From Leptospira sp. 96542 (GTDB taxonomy: Bacteria; Spirochaetota; Leptospiria; Leptospirales; Leptospiraceae): a stretch of DNA of 64,000 nucleotides. Numbering within the stretch: the first letter of the stretch is position 1; each line of letters begins with the position of its first letter. The position numbers and the translations under genes are program-made. The DNA lies in contig JARJFC010000004.1 of the NCBI GenBank assembly GCA_029310945.1, forward strand, positions 95,415 through 159,414. The letters run 5' to 3'. This document shows, in pieces, positions 16,977 through 26,277 of the stretch. A model generated the notes under the pieces. The model saw nothing but the letters and a program-made list of their open reading frames with translations, made no database searches and was not told the DNA's origin.

Positions 16977-18757
16977 ACTTTACTTCCTTCTAAAGACGGC
17001 TTTTTGGGAATTGTCACAATGAAACTAGAACCTGTTTTACCATCACTTTCCGCATGGATTGTGCCACCATTCATTCGTGTGAATTCTTGTGATAATAACA
17101 AACCTACTCCGTTGCCTGTCTCACCTTGTGTTCCAATCGATGTGATTACTTCACCAACTTGGAATAAGCGATTCATTGTTTCCTTATCCATTCCAATCCC
17201 AGAGTCTATTACGGACAACCGCCAAAACGATTCGGTTTCTTCAGCCTTTATTGTTATTTGACTTTCCTTATGGCTGAATTTGATAGCATTTGAAATTAAA
17301 TTCCGCAAAACAGTGAATAACATTCGATCATCACAAAAAACCATTGCGTGAGATGGTATTTCTAAGTCAAAAACGATAGATTTAGAAAATGCATTCAATT
17401 CAAAAAGTTCAATGCATTCGTACACAAGAGATTCCAATCGATAGAATTGTGGACGAAACTCCTCTTGTCCTCTTTGCATTTTTGCCCATTCTAACAAGTT
17501 TTCCAATAATGAAAATACTGACTCAGTTGCATCCACTAATGCCTGGGTCATTGGTGCAATTTTTTCATCATTCTTTTTCACGTCTTCATTCAAAATCTTT
17601 AATAACATTTTTATACCTGCGAGCGGCCCCCGCAAGTCATGCGAAATGATCGATAAAAACCTGTCTTTCGTACCATTGGAAGCAAGCAAATTGCGATTCA
17701 TATCAGCCATTTGTTTTTCCAAATTTTTCTGTTCCGTAATATCTCTATAAACAAGTACAAGACCCATTTTTTTCCTATGAGAATCTTTTACCTGTTTTGC
17801 GGCGACTTCATAACTACGCTCGTTAAATTCCCAGATCCATTTTGTTAAAATTCTTTTATCGGACAAAATTTCTAACTTTCGTATGATTTCAGGAAATCCG
17901 GAAAAATATTGAGTATGCGTGGTGAAAAGTGGCAATTTCCTATCTTTAAGGAACAATTGTTCTGCGGAAGAATTCCAATCAACCACTCTATTATAAATAT
18001 CCAAAATAACAACTGCCTCATCTAACTCATCGACGATCTCACTTCTGACAAGCGGTACAAGTTCATACATCCGATAATAACCGATGGCTACAAATATCAA
18101 TAATACTTGGAAAGTAAACATCACTGAAGTTATGTTCAATCCAGGGAGAGGCCTAAACCCTAAATAATGTAAAGTTGAAGTTACCCAAATGAGTGCACAG
18201 GCAGCAAAAAATAATATATATCGATAACGATCTGAAGTTTTCGATTCGATGATCGCTTTAGTCACAATGTATGTAATGAAGATTGCCCAAAAAACAGATA
18301 TGCCGAAGGTGATGATGATAGCCAAAGGATTTATCACCTGCACCCACTGTAATCGATTCGAAATGGAAGTTAAATACGTATCAGCAATTAAAGTATTATA
18401 AATCGGATCTAAAAAAACGACTAAAAACATAAAGACTGGCTGAACGGATAACAAAAGCCAAAACTTCCCAGTCAGATAACGAGTGTTTTGGGTTAGTTCT
18501 ATCGCAACTAATACTATGGCTGCACTAGCGATCGCAACTCCAATGTATAAAACAGAAATAAAAAGTTTATGCCAGCCATTATGTATAAATATAAAATCTA
18601 GTGCATAACTCCCAGTCCACAAGAGCGAACCCGCCACCAGTAATAATAAGTATTTGGCAATGTTTAGTCGGAATGACCTGAATATGAAAAGCCCCAATAT
18701 AAGATTGAGGCTAAATGAGAGAAAAAGTAGAAGACTATATGGATGAAACTGCCACAA
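16973..18757 (-). CDS. 7TM-type sensor histidine kinase with PAS domain
   Basis: A 594-residue membrane sensor kinase. The first 215 residues hold about seven hydrophobic helices, as in the histidine-kinase N-terminal 7TM domain. A PAS domain follows (about 225-345, AVVILDIYNRVVDWNSSAEQL). The HisKA H-box is FLSIISHDLRGPLAG (about residue 370) and the ATPase has RNLISNAIKFSH (N box), DSGIGMDKE (G1) and GNGVGLLLSQEF (G2). All catalytic boxes are intact. No response regulator is adjacent, so it is an orphan whose partner is elsewhere. It starts 7 bases after the bactofilin stop and is coupled to the downstream SDR gene. Confidence 0.92.
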   Translation of the reverse strand: MWQFHPYSLLLFLSFSLNLILGLFIFRSFRLNIAKYLLLLVAGSLLWTGSYALDFIFIHNGWHKLFISVLYIGVAIASAAIVLVAIELTQNTRYLTGKFWLLLSVQPVFMFLVVFLDPIYNTLIADTYLTSISNRLQWVQVINPLAIIITFGISVFWAIFITYIVTKAIIESKTSDRYRYILFFAACALIWVTSTLHYLGFRPLPGLNITSVMFTFQVLLIFVAIGYYRMYELVPLVRSEIVDELDEAVVILDIYNRVVDWNSSAEQLFLKDRKLPLFTTHTQYFSGFPEIIRKLEILSDKRILTKWIWEFNERSYEVAAKQVKDSHRKKMGLVLVYRDITEQKNLEKQMADMNRNLLASNGTKDRFLSIISHDLRGPLAGIKMLLKILNEDVKKNDEKIAPMTQALVDATESVFSLLENLLEWAKMQRGQEEFRPQFYRLESLVYECIELFELNAFSKSIVFDLEIPSHAMVFCDDRMLFTVLRNLISNAIKFSHKESQITIKAEETESFWRLSVIDSGIGMDKETMNRLFQVGEVITSIGTQGETGNGVGLLLSQEFTRMNGGTIHAESDGKTGSSFIVTIPKKPSLEGSKV

Positions 18758-18764
18758 ACTATTG

Positions 18765-19112
18765 TTATTCGTTACTTAACATTTCGCAATTGCCATCAAA
18801 TACAACACCATCGGCAATTTGTAGTTTCGCAGTTCGAATATTACCCTGAACTTTTCCCGTTGGCAACATTTCTAACCTTTGAGTGGCAGTGACATTACCA
18901 ATGATTGTACCACCAACAACGACAGTACCAGCTTTGATATTGGCTTTCACTCGTGCACCTTCACTGATGACCAAATAACCTTCCGAAATGATTTCACCGG
19001 TAAAATCTCCAGAGATTTGTAAGGGTTTTTTGAAGGCCAACGTACCACTAAAGGCTGTCTCCTTTCCTAAGATGGTTGCGATAACTCCATGTTCAGTAAT
19101 TGTTGGTTGCAT
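18765..19112 (-). CDS. Bactofilin-family cytoskeletal protein
   Basis: A 115-residue bactofilin (formerly DUF583). The body is a run of short beta-helix turns, each about 17 residues with alternating Gly and hydrophobics (FSGTLAFKKPLQISGDFTG, GYLVISEGARVKANI, GTVVVGGTIIGNVTA, RLEMLPTGKVQGNI, KLQIADGVVFDGN), flanked by short polar tails. Bactofilins polymerise into filaments beneath the membrane without nucleotide; a Leptospira biflexa bactofilin is known to affect helical shape. Whether this copy is that protein cannot be told. It sits between a TPR protein and a histidine kinase in the same run. Confidence 0.9.
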   Translation of the reverse strand: MQPTITEHGVIATILGKETAFSGTLAFKKPLQISGDFTGEIISEGYLVISEGARVKANIKAGTVVVGGTIIGNVTATQRLEMLPTGKVQGNIRTAKLQIADGVVFDGNCEMLSNE

Positions 19113-19132
19113 AACTTTCTTTCGTCATTTTC

Positions 19133-19357
19133 CTATTTTGTTTTCATGTTATAAACACCATCCCAATCCTCGGGAGGTGGGTCAGCGATGTAATCATCAC
19201 AACGATCAATGTATAGTTTCGAAGGTCCATCTGTTGGATGAAAACTGAGAGCTTTTTGAAACTCTTCTTTGGCCTGAGGGAACTTTCGTTCTTTGTATAA
19301 AGCCAATCCTAAATTGTAATGTTTCAAAACACTTTGCATATTGTCAGTGATCATCAT
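19133..19357 (-). CDS. Small TPR protein
   Basis: A 74-residue protein made of little more than one and a half tetratricopeptide motifs (YNLGLALYKERKFPQAKEEF, then ALSFHPTDGPSKLYIDRC) and a Pro/Asp-rich tail (YIADPPPEDWDGVY). That tail is the same type found at the C-terminus of many adenylate/guanylate cyclases and CHASE2 proteins with terminal TPRs, so this may be a stand-alone version of such a tail. Its ATG overlaps the acpS stop (ATGA). A protein-interaction role is likely. Confidence 0.75.
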   Translation of the reverse strand: MMITDNMQSVLKHYNLGLALYKERKFPQAKEEFQKALSFHPTDGPSKLYIDRCDDYIADPPPEDWDGVYNMKTK

Positions 19358-19737
19358 TTGAACTCCTTATAAAATACTACCACAGCGGTCGCATAGTGTT
19401 GCGAGTGGCTAATGGAAACGCTACTACCGATAAAACCTTTCTCACGGAAAACCTTCTCAGTTTTCCCACGGATGACTAGCGTTTTTTTACCAAAATTTGT
19501 TCCTGCAAGTTCGATCTCACGCATATCAACCGCCTCACCAGAACTTAAACAAAGCGCCTTTATGACAGCTTCTTTACAAGCAAACCGACCAGCCAAAAAC
19601 GGAACTGGGTCTTTGTGTTTATGGCAATACTCAACTTCTTCCTCAGTAAAAATACGAGTAAGGAAACGATCACCGTGTTTGGCCAAAAGACCTCTGATCC
19701 TCTCATTTTCGACAATATCGTTTCCTACGGAAATCAT
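19354..19737 (-). CDS. acpS: Holo-[acyl-carrier-protein] synthase
   Basis: Transfers the 4'-phosphopantetheine of CoA to the serine of apo-ACP, making acyl carrier proteins active in fatty acid synthesis. The 127-residue length is normal. Motifs are SVGNDIVENERI (conserved Asp that binds Mg), FLAGRFACKEAVIKAL (conserved Glu and Lys) and the C-terminal VSISHSQHYATAVVV. It begins 10 bases after the giant kinase stop and overlaps the TPR gene, an unusual setting for a housekeeping lipid gene. Confidence 0.95.
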   Translation of the reverse strand: MISVGNDIVENERIRGLLAKHGDRFLTRIFTEEEVEYCHKHKDPVPFLAGRFACKEAVIKALCLSSGEAVDMREIELAGTNFGKKTLVIRGKTEKVFREKGFIGSSVSISHSQHYATAVVVFYKEFK

Positions 19738-19746
19738 TCCTTTTAA

Positions 19747-22700
19747 CTACGTTTTTTTGGCACCAATGAGTCGAGCAAATAATTGATTATTTAATTTATG
19801 GTAAGGTCGTCTAAGCCGCACTCGTTCAGAAAATTCGTAAGCTTTGGCTGCTTCTCCTCTCATACTAAGTGTCTCAGCGATGTAATACATCGAAAGTGTG
19901 TCCGATGGATTTTTGGCTACGTATTTTAAAGCAAAATCTAGGGGAAAATCAAATAACTCGTGTTTAGTGTATAGGTAAATTTTTTGAAAAGGTAAAGGGG
20001 CTTCTTCAAGAATTTTAAAATTGGTTTCCAAAATAGATAGGACTTCAATCCATTTCTTTTTTTTGAACAACAAAAGCGCTTGCACATAATAAGAATGTCC
20101 AAAGTCACCTTCTTTGATTTGGATTTCAGAACCTTTCCCAAAATACTCGATGCGGATTAACGATAAGTCATCAATCAACGTTCCCCGTTCTTTGATTGCA
20201 TCACGAATTTTAGGCAATATACCTTTGCCTTCCAAACTAGTTTTTAAAAACAATTCTTCATCTTCGTTGATAATTTCTTCATTTTCATCGTTGAACAATA
20301 AAATATCGTCTCTACCATCAGAGCCGATCAACAAAACATCGTTAGACTCCAACTGAAAGGTATTGATTTGTAGTTCTTTTTTAGAAACCAATAATCCTAA
20401 CTTTGCACAAACATATTTATGCGGGAGGAAAAAGTTTTGTTCATTTCGATAAATCACAGGTCTTGGGTGTTCGGCATTCAAAAAATATAAAAAACCTGTT
20501 TGATCATCTATTAAACAAAGAAACATTGAAATAAGCATCGAACCATCAAATGTAGTCAAAGTGTAGTGTAACTCAAAGTATGCGTTACTCACCCATTTTT
20601 CAGGCGTTAAATCATGAGTGTCTTTTGACTCAATATTTCTTTTAATGATTGCTTCAAAAACAGATCCGATTACGAGTGCACCACTTGCTCCTTGCATCGA
20701 TTTGCCCATAGCATCACCATTCAATATGACTACGTATTTTTTGCCTTTTAAAACAATGGACGAAGAAACACATAAATCGCCACCAATCTCAGATTCCCAT
20801 TGTTTATATCGAAATTTTTTCTTTTGTTCTGTTAAAAAATCAATTTTTAAGTATTCAGAGTCTGCATGATTCTGTGTTAGTGGCTCAATGAGAAGTGATG
20901 CTAAAAAATAATCTCCATCTTGCTGTTCTTTCAAACCCTTCACTTCGGTGAGTGCCTCATTCAGTTCTTTTGTACGCTCATTTACCTTGTTTTCAAGATT
21001 ACTGTACAAAAACGAATTTTCAATCGATACTGCTATTTGAGCGGAAAGTATTTTTAAAATTTCCACTCGCCCAGGGGTAAAAGTATCTGTTGTTAGATTA
21101 TTTTCTAAATATACAATCCCAACTACTTCACCATGATTCATAATTGGATAACATAACAACGATTTTGGTTTTACCTCCTTAATATAAGGATCATTTACAA
21201 ATATTCCTTCATTACTAGCATTGCCAAGAATGACCACTGAACCAGTCCTTTGAACATAACTAACAATTTGTAACGACAATTCATAAGTGCCACGTTCCGC
21301 AATTTTTTCATTGAAATTCAATATACGAGGCTGATCCGATAGAATAGTAATTTTGCCTCTGCCAGCATCTCCTTCTGCCAAGATTTTCCATTCTGTGTCC
21401 GATTTTAGAATGAAAAACCCGCGCTCCGCACCTGCATTTTCAATCAGAATTTTCATCATCTTCTCAAGCAAACGATTGAGATGGATTTCACCCGATATGG
21501 TTTGAGAAGCTTTGATAACGGTTCCGATGTCCAAAACAGAACCTGTACTACCAAACGCATCTTTGGTTGTGCTCATAATTCCAAAATTATCGGTAGAATC
21601 TGTTCTAAAATTTCGGCCTGCATATTTTTTTAAAGCGATGAATTCATTTTCTAATTTTTTGACCTTCGGAATAAAACCATATTTACCGTATCGGTAATGT
21701 GCTTCCACCAAATGCAAGTTACTGTATTGATCTTCATTCAACTCTCTCCAAAAACTAGAGGCAAATTCATTCGCAATGGCTTCTTCGAGTAAATATCCGA
21801 ATTCTTTTGCAAAAGAAATTGCTTTTTTACATTCCTCAATTGCCTTTTGGTGATTGCCTTGTAATCGAAATAACAAGGCATTTAAAATATGGAATTTATG
21901 CGAATAATTAGGTGGGCAATTTTTTGCCCATAACTTCATTCGATTCAAATTTTTCAAAAATAGTTTCTTTCGTTTTGAAATGGATTTATGATCCAATTTT
22001 CCTAATTGAATCAATTGGTAGAATACAAGGGAAGAAAAGAATATGTACTCTGGCACAAACATCATACCAAACATTGCGCCCTCAATGGGAACAAGCAAGT
22101 CGGCATAATGTAGAGCTTCTCCCAAATCACCTAAAAAATATTCGAGTCGTAATTTACATAAGTAATAATCAAACAATGCGTTTGCATTTTTTGAATCAAG
22201 CCACTCTTTCACTGTTTCCGATTCGGAAAAATATTTACCATTCAAAAGAAGGGGATTTTCAGTTTCACCACGTAAGTTTGTTACATATTGCAAATTCAGA
22301 CGGTAAACTTGGTATGCGTGGTGTTGTTTTAGACTGAGCATGGAAGAATCGTATTTAATTTGGCTTTTATACAACTCATCCAAATTATCACGTTTTAATA
22401 ATGCTTGAAAATGCAGATTATTCAATGAATAGGCAGCGTATTGAAGGTCTCCTGTTTCAATTCCAGATTGAAAACTATCCCAAAAAATACGTGTACCTTT
22501 TTTAGCATGATATTTCCAATGCGAAATCATACATACAAACAAAAATAAGGTGCGACATTGGAATGTTTTGGATTCAAATTTTTGCAACAAATACACGGCT
22601 AGCTCGCCAAACTTTAAACCTAAATTATAATTGCCAAACCCAGAACCTTGGATCATACCAAATGCGGCAAAACCAAAAGCACTTACCTCGCAAATCCCAT

Positions 22701-25461
22701 AGCGAAGAGTATAATTGACCATTTTCAAAACGATCACTGGAAATAAGTCTGGTTCTGCCAAAAAACTTGGGGCAATACAAGCATTCAGCAACCTCATGAT
22801 TGCCAAATAACTTCTGTCAGTTGAAACTGGCAAATCAACAAGACTATTTGGTAACTTATTTCCAAACCGCCATTTGAATTTTATAACCTCAGACAGGGGA
22901 GATAATTTTGTGGATTTTTTTGGTAAATGAACACCTAAGATGCTGAGTGCCTGTTTTAAAGTGTTTAGAACCTCTATCATCTTATTTTGCGTAACAAACA
23001 TTGACGACTGCAATTCATAAACTTGAATTTTATCTAAATCGGTTCTGGCATTTTCTAATATACTATTAAACGTTTCTTCCGCAACAGAAAAGTTTTTAGA
23101 AAGATAAGCAGATCTTGCTCGGTTTAAATAAACTTTAAGTGTTTCATCATAATCCTCTTCCCAACTATCGGTAGGCAATAATTCGATGGTGCGATTAAAA
23201 AATTCAAAAGCAGCATCGTTTGCCGAAGAGCTAAGTGCTTTTTGCCCTGCTCTTTCATTCAAAACTTTTAATTCTTGTCTTTCCGCAGCTGAGATGATTT
23301 GTTTTACTCCCAAGTTCAACTGATTAACAATCGTAAATAAATGGTCATCTAACTTATATTTATATAATATCGATAAGTATGTTCTTCCTATTTTGTAATG
23401 TAGCCTGGACTTCTCCTCAGGATCGATTATTTGGTAAACTGCTTCTTTGATTTTATCGTGTATAAAATTTGCATCTTCCATTCCGAGCAAAATAAACTCT
23501 TCATTTGCGAGTGAAATCAAATGCATATTGGCTTTATGGAAAGAAATTTCTGCGATGGTCGCATAAATGTCGTGACGGAACCAATTGCCAATACAGGACA
23601 TTAATTTCAATGCTTCAATCAGTTCAGGAGGTTGGATTTTAATTTTTTCAATGATTAAATCAATTACGTTCTCTGATATATTAACCGATGTAATTTTTTC
23701 TGAATCCCAAATCCATTTCCTCCCGTTAAAAGTTATATACTCTTTATCATACAAACTCTTAAACACTTCATTAACATGAAAGGGGTTTCCTTTGGTTTTT
23801 TTGTATATAACGCTGGCAACAGGTTTTGCCTCTTCAGTAGTGACCGAAAGTGTATCGGAAACTAATTTCGAAATTTCATTCGTATCCAAAGGATTTAGAA
23901 AAATTTCTGAAATTGAAATTTGTTTCTCTTTCAGCTCATCCAATAACTGATAAAATGGATCTGTTGGCAATACCTCGTTGTCACGGTATGATAAAACAAC
24001 ATACAAATATTTAATTTCAGGGTCTGTTAATATAAAACGTAATAATTGTACGCTAGAATTGTCTGCCCACTGCATATCATCCAAAAATATTGTAATAGGA
24101 TGATCAACCGTACACAATGAACGTAAAAAATTTCGAAATGTTATCAAAAACCTATTTTCTGTTTCTTGTGGATCAAGCCCTATAGGAGCGGATTGTTTTC
24201 CGAGTAACTTCTCTAAATCTGGTACAATATCATAAACTAATTTTGCATTGGATCCTAAACTTTGATCCAATTTGGCCTTCCATAAATTGACAGAACTTTC
24301 ACTTTCGGTCAAAAATTGTTGAATGAGTTGTTGAAAACTAAGAGTAATCGCACGGAATGGAATGGCTTTTTTATATATATCAAATTTGCCTGATGTAAAA
24401 TAACCTTTGTATTGTGTGACTGGTTTTCGAATTTCGTTGATTAGAGCAGACTTACCAATTCCCGATCTGCCTGAAACAAGCATCACTTCCAAATTGCCAG
24501 CCGCTGCCGCTAAGAACCTCTCTTCAAATAGTTTTAATTCTTTATTTCGGCCATAAAGTTTTTTCGGTAATTTGAATTTTGATGAAAAATCCCTTTCAGC
24601 AATTTTAAACTTAATTTGATCAAACTCTTCTGACCCACTTTCTTTTAAAACAGACTCTAAAAATTCCAAGTCATATAACAAACCTTCAGCGGTTTGGTAT
24701 CTATCTTCTGGATTTTTTTCCAAAAGTTTCATAATGAGTTTTGAAATAATTTCAGGCGCGCCACTTCGTTCTCTTGGTGTCAATGGGGTTTTTGCGATAT
24801 GTGCATGAACCATTTCCAATGGATCAATATAAATAAACGGCAACTCACCAGTTACCATTTGATAAAATGTCACACCTAACGAATAAAAATCTGTTCGATA
24901 ATCCACTGCTCGGTTCATACGGCCAGTCTGTTCTGGAGATATATGAGCAAGAGTTCCATACAAAGTACTATTAACTGGTATAAAAGAATTTCTGTGAATG
25001 AGGAGAGTGGCGGATCCAAAATCGATGATATGCAAAGCTTCTGTTTTTGGGTTGTAGATTATATTTTGAGATTTTATATCGTTATGAACGATTTTTGCTG
25101 CATGTATATCTCGCAGTGCCTTCGTTATACGAATAGCCACCGAAAGAAAAAATTTAATCGAATTTGGACGGGCATAACCCACCGTTTTAGTCAAAACCTC
25201 TCCACCAACATCAGGGAAAATAATGGCAATGGAATTGTTATAATTTTCCATTTGGAGTGGTTGGACAATGTATTCGGAGTGAAACGAATTTAAAATTTCG
25301 AACTCATTTCGAAACCTGTTTATTTCTTGGATTTCAGGATAATCGCGACTCAAGAGTTTGATGATGACAGGCAAACCAGAATCGGATTCTCCTCTGTAGA
25401 CAGAGCTCCTCTTACCTAAATGGAGTTCTGTTTTGGCTGTGAAATTACCGATGGAAAACAC
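19747..25461 (-). CDS. Giant Ser/Thr kinase - AAA ATPase - TPR - GAF - SpoIIE signalling protein
   Basis: A 1904-residue multidomain protein starting at GTG. Residues about 5-265 are a Ser/Thr kinase: VIIKLL Lys, IVHNDIKSQN (HND in place of HRD), IIDFGSAT and HISPEQTG. An AAA/predicted-ATPase domain follows, with Walker A SGRSGIGKSAL (about 332) and Walker B ITIFLDDMQWAD (about 457). A long helical TPR-like region spans about 700-1300. A GAF domain lies at about 1310-1485 (AERGFFILKSD, SLLCYPIMNHGEVVGIVYLEN). A SpoIIE-type phosphatase spans about 1510-1770 (IGGDLCVSSS, LNGDAMGKSMQGA, GSDGRDDI), then a TPR-like tail. Related cyanobacterial proteins end in a histidine kinase; here a PP2C phosphatase takes that place. 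Kinase and phosphatase in one chain suggest a self-contained phospho-switch (inference). Confidence 0.9.
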   Translation of the reverse strand: MFSIGNFTAKTELHLGKRSSVYRGESDSGLPVIIKLLSRDYPEIQEINRFRNEFEILNSFHSEYIVQPLQMENYNNSIAIIFPDVGGEVLTKTVGYARPNSIKFFLSVAIRITKALRDIHAAKIVHNDIKSQNIIYNPKTEALHIIDFGSATLLIHRNSFIPVNSTLYGTLAHISPEQTGRMNRAVDYRTDFYSLGVTFYQMVTGELPFIYIDPLEMVHAHIAKTPLTPRERSGAPEIISKLIMKLLEKNPEDRYQTAEGLLYDLEFLESVLKESGSEEFDQIKFKIAERDFSSKFKLPKKLYGRNKELKLFEERFLAAAAGNLEVMLVSGRSGIGKSALINEIRKPVTQYKGYFTSGKFDIYKKAIPFRAITLSFQQLIQQFLTESESSVNLWKAKLDQSLGSNAKLVYDIVPDLEKLLGKQSAPIGLDPQETENRFLITFRNFLRSLCTVDHPITIFLDDMQWADNSSVQLLRFILTDPEIKYLYVVLSYRDNEVLPTDPFYQLLDELKEKQISISEIFLNPLDTNEISKLVSDTLSVTTEEAKPVASVIYKKTKGNPFHVNEVFKSLYDKEYITFNGRKWIWDSEKITSVNISENVIDLIIEKIKIQPPELIEALKLMSCIGNWFRHDIYATIAEISFHKANMHLISLANEEFILLGMEDANFIHDKIKEAVYQIIDPEEKSRLHYKIGRTYLSILYKYKLDDHLFTIVNQLNLGVKQIISAAERQELKVLNERAGQKALSSSANDAAFEFFNRTIELLPTDSWEEDYDETLKVYLNRARSAYLSKNFSVAEETFNSILENARTDLDKIQVYELQSSMFVTQNKMIEVLNTLKQALSILGVHLPKKSTKLSPLSEVIKFKWRFGNKLPNSLVDLPVSTDRSYLAIMRLLNACIAPSFLAEPDLFPVIVLKMVNYTLRYGICEVSAFGFAAFGMIQGSGFGNYNLGLKFGELAVYLLQKFESKTFQCRTLFLFVCMISHWKYHAKKGTRIFWDSFQSGIETGDLQYAAYSLNNLHFQALLKRDNLDELYKSQIKYDSSMLSLKQHHAYQVYRLNLQYVTNLRGETENPLLLNGKYFSESETVKEWLDSKNANALFDYYLCKLRLEYFLGDLGEALHYADLLVPIEGAMFGMMFVPEYIFFSSLVFYQLIQLGKLDHKSISKRKKLFLKNLNRMKLWAKNCPPNYSHKFHILNALLFRLQGNHQKAIEECKKAISFAKEFGYLLEEAIANEFASSFWRELNEDQYSNLHLVEAHYRYGKYGFIPKVKKLENEFIALKKYAGRNFRTDSTDNFGIMSTTKDAFGSTGSVLDIGTVIKASQTISGEIHLNRLLEKMMKILIENAGAERGFFILKSDTEWKILAEGDAGRGKITILSDQPRILNFNEKIAERGTYELSLQIVSYVQRTGSVVILGNASNEGIFVNDPYIKEVKPKSLLCYPIMNHGEVVGIVYLENNLTTDTFTPGRVEILKILSAQIAVSIENSFLYSNLENKVNERTKELNEALTEVKGLKEQQDGDYFLASLLIEPLTQNHADSEYLKIDFLTEQKKKFRYKQWESEIGGDLCVSSSIVLKGKKYVVILNGDAMGKSMQGASGALVIGSVFEAIIKRNIESKDTHDLTPEKWVSNAYFELHYTLTTFDGSMLISMFLCLIDDQTGFLYFLNAEHPRPVIYRNEQNFFLPHKYVCAKLGLLVSKKELQINTFQLESNDVLLIGSDGRDDILLFNDENEEIINEDEELFLKTSLEGKGILPKIRDAIKERGTLIDDLSLIRIEYFGKGSEIQIKEGDFGHSYYVQALLLFKKKKWIEVLSILETNFKILEEAPLPFQKIYLYTKHELFDFPLDFALKYVAKNPSDTLSMYYIAETLSMRGEAAKAYEFSERVRLRRPYHKLNNQLFARLIGAKKT

Positions 25462-25512
25462 TTGGCTACTTTATTATTCGGAGATATTCTACTATTATTT
25501 GCCTGAGTTTTT

Positions 25513-26277
25513 CTAGCGAGCCGTTTTTCCGCCGTCCACTGGCACAACAGCACCTGTGATGAAACTAGCGGCATCTCCCGAAAGCCAAAAACAGGTTTTT
25601 GCCACCTCTTTTGGTTTTGCCATCCGTCCGAGAGCATAGGACTTTAGACGTTCTTTTTTTACCTCTTCTGGATTGGGCACATTGGCATAAAACAAAGCGT
25701 CCATTTCGGTTTCAATCCCACCAGGACATAGAGCGTTGATGCGGATTCCGTTTGGGCCATATTCGAGTGCAGCCGATTTTGTTAGGCCGATGATTCCATG
25801 TTTTGTCATGGAATAGGGAGCCACTTTTTCTTTTCCGCGAAGTCCCAGAGCCGAAGAAATATTGATGATCACACCACCTTCTTTTTGTTTTACCATTTGT
25901 TTTAACTCAAACTTCATGGACAAAAATGTTCCCTTTAAATTTACATCTAACAGCGAATCGAAGATATCCAAAGGGTAATCCATTAAAGGTTTCATCACTC
26001 CAGCTACCCCTGCGTTATTCACGGCAATGTTTACGGCTCCAAACTCTGATACTGTTTTATCTATAAAATTTTCGACTGCTTCCGATTGGCTCACATCACA
26101 TCGATGAAACAATCCCTTCGCTCCCAATGCTTCAACCATCGCTCGGGTTTCTTCGCCTTCTTTTTTTCTCCGACCACAAAATGCCACAGAAAATCCATTT
26201 TCAGCATATTCTAATACAATGGCACGCCCAAGCCCAGAAGTTCCTCCAGTAACCACCACCACATTATTTTCACTCAT
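25513..26277 (-). CDS. SDR-family oxidoreductase (FabG/glucose-dehydrogenase-like)
   Basis: A 254-residue classical SDR enzyme: TGGTSGLG cofactor loop, CDVSQSE, VNNAGVAG, INISSALGLRG with catalytic Ser, YSMTKHG (catalytic Tyr and Lys), LCPGGIETEM and the C-terminal FITGAVVPVDGG typical of FabG-like and glucose 1-dehydrogenase-like members. All catalytic residues are present. Its ATG overlaps the stop of the AfsA/PilZ gene (ATGA), so the two are translated together. That hints that it reduces a product linked to the hotdog protein, as an SDR does after AfsA in butyrolactone synthesis; this is inference. Confidence 0.88.
   Translation of the reverse strand: MSENNVVVVTGGTSGLGRAIVLEYAENGFSVAFCGRRKKEGEETRAMVEALGAKGLFHRCDVSQSEAVENFIDKTVSEFGAVNIAVNNAGVAGVMKPLMDYPLDIFDSLLDVNLKGTFLSMKFELKQMVKQKEGGVIINISSALGLRGKEKVAPYSMTKHGIIGLTKSAALEYGPNGIRINALCPGGIETEMDALFYANVPNPEEVKKERLKSYALGRMAKPKEVAKTCFWLSGDAASFITGAVVPVDGGKTAR

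Noticed and set aside
21912..22337. 141-codon plus-strand frame inside the giant kinase gene
   Set aside because: Antisense to a continuous, conserved-looking reading frame; no start signals.
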